Of a stretch of 8,585 nt of DNA, positions 6,904-8,585 are shown piece by piece. The DNA is from Geminicoccaceae bacterium (GTDB lineage Bacteria; Pseudomonadota; Alphaproteobacteria; Geminicoccales; Geminicoccaceae): NCBI GenBank assembly GCA_030824835.1, contig JAPJRA010000120.1:1-8585 (forward strand). Direction: 5' to 3'. Position 1 is the first letter of the stretch. Every line of letters starts with the position of its first letter. A program made the translations under genes and the position numbers. The notes under the pieces are model-generated. The model was given only the letters and a program-made list of their open reading frames with translations, did no database searches and was not told the origin of the DNA.

Positions 6904-7344
6904 TCAGTGACTGGCGATGTACGCCTCGCGCAGAACTACCGTCTCCAGCTCCATCTCGTCGAGCCGGCTTTTCACCGCATCGCCGATGCTGATCAGCCCG
7001 GCCAGCCGGCCGTTCTCGACCACCGGCAGGTGACGGATGCGATGGCGCGTCATCTCGGCCATGACCGCCTTGATGGCGTCGTCGGGGCTGCAGGTGCGGA
7101 CGCCCGTGGTCATCAGGTCCGCGACCCGGTGGTCGGAGCTCATGATCGCCGCGCCGTCCTGCGCGAGCCCGCGCAGCACGTCGCGCTCGGACAGGATGCC
7201 GGCGATGACGGCACCGTCCTCGCTCGCGACCAGCGCCCCGATCCGCTCGAGCGCCATCCGATGGACTGCGGTGGAGATCGTGGCGTCGGGGCGGATCGTC
7301 ACCACCCGGCGCCCTTTTTGTTCGAGGATTTCACGTACCTTCAC
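6904..7344 (-). CDS. Two-CBS-domain protein, probable adenine-nucleotide sensor
   Basis: This 146-residue cytoplasmic protein consists almost entirely of one CBS pair (Bateman module). CBS1 covers about residues 5-62, ending GILSERDVLRGLA (49-61). CBS2 covers about 73-128, with MTTGVRTCSPDDAI (78-91), RHLPVVENGRLAGLISIGD (104-122) and a closing helix. The S-x-R-D and S-x-G-D signatures match adenosine-ligand sites of the family. A C-terminal helix (about 129-143, MELETVVLREAYI) follows. No catalytic domain is attached. The start is the GTG at 7344, preceded by GGGAG (7352-7356) at a 7-nt spacing. The same frame stays open upstream to 8238, but that is only the shadow of the mfnB gene. It lies 83 nt after mfnB and 23 nt before the aldehyde dehydrogenase gene. 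Its partner protein is unknown; binding of AMP, ATP or a similar ligand is inferred from the family. Confidence 0.9.
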   Translation of the reverse strand: MKVREILEQKGRRVVTIRPDATISTAVHRMALERIGALVASEDGAVIAGILSERDVLRGLAQDGAAIMSSDHRVADLMTTGVRTCSPDDAIKAVMAEMTRHRIRHLPVVENGRLAGLISIGDAVKSRLDEMELETVVLREAYIASH

Positions 7345-7370
7345 GCTTCTGCTCCCAGCATCTGGCAAGC

Positions 7371-7398
7371 GAGCGGGAACGCCGTGATCGACCCGCTC
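7371..7398 (-). repeat. 7-bp inverted repeat between mfnB and the CBS gene
   Basis: On the minus strand, GAGCGGG and CCCGCTC flank a 14-base loop within the 83-nt gap. No T-run follows. It could form a hairpin that lowers read-through or protects mRNA ends and so separates expression of mfnB from the two downstream genes, or be chance in GC-rich DNA. Confidence 0.3.
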
Positions 7399-7427
7399 CA
7401 GTAGCGCACTATGGGGACAAAGCCCCC

Positions 7428-8198
7428 TCAGGCCAAGGCCGGAAAACGGCAGGTTGCGTCGACCGCGTGGCGCACGGCAGCCATCGCCGCCGGGTCGAGC
7501 CCGGCCGTCCGGTCGCCGCCACAGAGCGCACCTCGAAAGCCCAGATAGTCCGGCTGCAAGCGCCCGAGCGCGGCGATGTCGGCTACGCGCAAGGAGCCCG
7601 CCAGCCCGCTCACGAGCCCGTGCGCCCGGGCTTCGGCCACGAAGGCCGCGAGCTGCGCCGGGTCCAGGTGCCGCAGCAGCCCGCCCGCCCGCTTGTCCGC
7701 CGTGTCCAGCATCACGCCAAAAAATCCGGCCCGCGCCAGCAGCGGCGTTAGGCCGAAATCCGGCTCCTGGTCCGCCATCAGTACCGCCACCAGGCGCGTG
7801 CCGGCCCGGGCCAGCGGCGCCAGCCCGTCCAGCACGGCCCGGTGGCCGTTCTGGCCGAAGAAGCCGAGCTTGACGATGTCGACCCTGGTCGCCGCCGTGG
7901 CCTGGGCCGCCGCCTGCAGCGGCTCGGGCTCCATTGGCAGGTCGCCCACGGTGGCGCTCACCGGCACCCGGCCGGCCACCAGGCGCACGGCCTCCCGCAG
8001 CGACGCCGTGGGCCAGGCCCCGAGCGCCCCGGCCGCTGGATCCTTGAGGTCGAGAATGTCCGCGCCGAGGCGCAGCGCCAGCGACGCCTCGGCCAGGGTC
8101 GCCACGCTGGCGAGAAGTCCCGCCGTACCTGCCCGAGCCAGCGGCAGGGGTTGGCGTGCGGAAGCGGTGGCCTCGGGCCGGCCCGGCGGTATCGGCAT
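7428..8198 (-). CDS. mfnB: (5-formylfuran-3-yl)methyl phosphate synthase homologue (MfnB, DUF556)
   Basis: MfnB condenses two triose phosphates (glyceraldehyde-3-phosphate) to a furan phosphate, the first step to methanofuran in archaea and methylofuran in methylotrophic bacteria. This TIM-barrel protein has 256 residues, slightly longer than archaeal forms (about 235) because of a 26-residue, Pro/Ala-rich N-terminal extension. The core begins LLASVATLAEA (28-38). Conserved elements: GADILDLKDPAAGALGA (45-61) with Lys52, matching archaeal Lys27; VSATVGDLP (80-88); VDIVKLGFFG (106-115) with Lys110, matching Lys85; GVMLDTADK (161-169) with Asp165; GLAGSL (198-203); and GFRGALCGGDR (220-230). 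The active-site Lys pair and Asp are therefore present. ATG 8198 is chosen because GGGGA (8206-8210) lies 7 nt upstream; an in-frame GTG at 8252 has no good site. It is the first gene of the minus-strand set with the CBS and aldehyde dehydrogenase genes. The family is clear; that this organism makes methylofuran is inference. Confidence 0.88.
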   Translation of the reverse strand: MPIPPGRPEATASARQPLPLARAGTAGLLASVATLAEASLALRLGADILDLKDPAAGALGAWPTASLREAVRLVAGRVPVSATVGDLPMEPEPLQAAAQATAATRVDIVKLGFFGQNGHRAVLDGLAPLARAGTRLVAVLMADQEPDFGLTPLLARAGFFGVMLDTADKRAGGLLRHLDPAQLAAFVAEARAHGLVSGLAGSLRVADIAALGRLQPDYLGFRGALCGGDRTAGLDPAAMAAVRHAVDATCRFPALA

Positions 8199-8477
8199 CA
8201 GAACATCCCCATGGGGCTGCGGGGTCGCACCTGGGCAAGGCGTATGACCCACTCAGACGATGGTAGCGCTGGACAAGGCATCGGAAGCCCGTCAGCTTTC
8301 CGCCGGCAGTGCTGGCGGCGTCGTGACAGAGATCAGCTTAGTTCGTGGCTGCGCCGAAGCAATCCAGCACGCAGTCGAACGACGGAGGTTTATTGTTGCG
8401 TTGCAGCAGAGCGGCGGGTGGGCGAGGCCGGTGTGTCGCATGGCACTTGCGGTGAGCGGGGCGGTATAGGCGGAGCC
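8199..8477. other. Divergent intergenic region between mfnB and the partial gene at 8478
   Basis: This 279-base stretch should carry the promoters of mfnB (leftward) and the partial gene (rightward). No well-spaced -35/-10 pair was recognised. The only structure seen is the imperfect palindrome at 8301-8317. A 69-codon frame at 8260-8469 has no ribosome binding site and no recognisable protein character. Confidence 0.5.
8301..8317. repeat. 17-bp near-palindrome, possible operator
   Basis: CGCCGGCA and TGCTGGCG flank a single central G; seven of eight pairs are Watson-Crick and one is G-T. It lies about 100 bases upstream of mfnB and 160 upstream of the rightward gene. This is suitable for a dimeric regulator, but short GC-rich palindromes arise easily by chance here. 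Confidence 0.25.
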
Positions 8478-8585
8478 ATGGGCAAGGTCATCGACATCGA
8501 GCAGCGGCGTCGCTCCGCCCGGGCGCGAACCGCGGCAGCCGCCGCCGGCAAGGCCGACCTGCCTGTGATGCCTTATGCCATGGCC
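8478..8585 (+). CDS. Unrecognised protein, N-terminal 36 codons, cut by window edge
   Basis: The frame starts at ATG 8478 and runs open to the last base. It begins MGKVIDIEQRRRSARARTAA and continues with an Ala-rich stretch, then KADLPVMPYAMA. The region AGGCGGAG (8468-8475) directly before the ATG is purine-rich; its GGAG is only 2 nt from the start, but the AGG is at a 7-nt spacing. The N-terminus is basic and looks like a charged helix with no signal peptide or membrane span. I do not recognise a family, and too little is present to suggest one. It is divergent from mfnB. Confidence 0.55.
   Translation, partial: MGKVIDIEQRRRSARARTAAAAAGKADLPVMPYAMA

Noticed and set aside
7410..7427. GGGG/CCCC stem right after the mfnB stop as a terminator
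   Set aside because: Only four G-C pairs with a short loop and no T-run; too weak to call.
7345..8238. N-terminal extension of the CBS protein to 444 residues, which would look like a fusion
   Set aside because: The upstream part is the shifted-frame shadow of mfnB; the GTG at 7344 with GGGAG 7 nt upstream gives a normal-sized CBS pair.
8260..8469. 69-codon plus-strand frame between mfnB and the partial gene
   Set aside because: No ribosome binding site, no recognisable composition or motif, and it fills what should be the promoter region of two divergent genes.

Overview
The window looks like chromosomal DNA from a high-GC proteobacterium, most likely an alphaproteobacterium (Rhodospirillales- or Hyphomicrobiales-like). 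The reasons are the strong GC bias of third codon positions, a two-subunit methylmalonyl-CoA mutase, a GumC/ExoP-type polysaccharide co-polymerase, and a bacterial homologue of the furan-forming enzyme MfnB, known from methylotrophs. No taxonomic marker gene is present, so this placement is inference. I see no rRNA, tRNA, insertion sequence, CRISPR array or prophage.

Layout. (1) Positions 1-2572, minus strand: the small subunit of methylmalonyl-CoA mutase (mutA, 704-2572, TTG start) is followed by the large subunit (mutB, 707 down to the window edge, N-terminal third only). The two overlap by ATGA and are probably translationally coupled. (2) Positions 2573-2984: a 412-base intergenic region between divergent genes, holding several short inverted repeats and no convincing promoter. 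(3) Positions 2985-5252, plus strand: a full-length, self-contained PCP-2a/BY-kinase (Wzc/GumC-like) with Walker A, A' and B motifs and a seven-tyrosine C-terminal tail. (4) Positions 5361-5450, plus strand: a 29-residue single-span membrane microprotein with a good ribosome binding site. (5) Positions 5456-5489: a 9-bp perfect stem-loop in the gap between convergent genes. (6) Minus strand, 8198 down to 5495: a likely three-gene operon of mfnB homologue, two-CBS-domain protein and aldehyde dehydrogenase. (7) From 8478 on the plus strand: the start of an unrecognised protein, cut by the window edge.

How the genes may work together. MutA/MutB interconvert (R)-methylmalonyl-CoA and succinyl-CoA, used in propionyl-CoA assimilation and in the ethylmalonyl-CoA pathway. 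MfnB makes the furan precursor of methanofuran/methylofuran, the C1 carrier of tetrahydromethanopterin-linked formaldehyde oxidation. Both would fit a methylotrophic or C1-oxidising alphaproteobacterium, but the window alone does not prove this. The polysaccharide co-polymerase is unrelated to these and stands without glycosyltransferase, exporter or phosphatase genes in view.

The most interesting points are the intact MfnB active site in an unusual operon with CBS and ALDH genes, the orphan BY-kinase with an altered oligomerisation motif, and the unlisted 29-residue membrane protein directly after it. I did not find a clear, wholly new multi-gene system.
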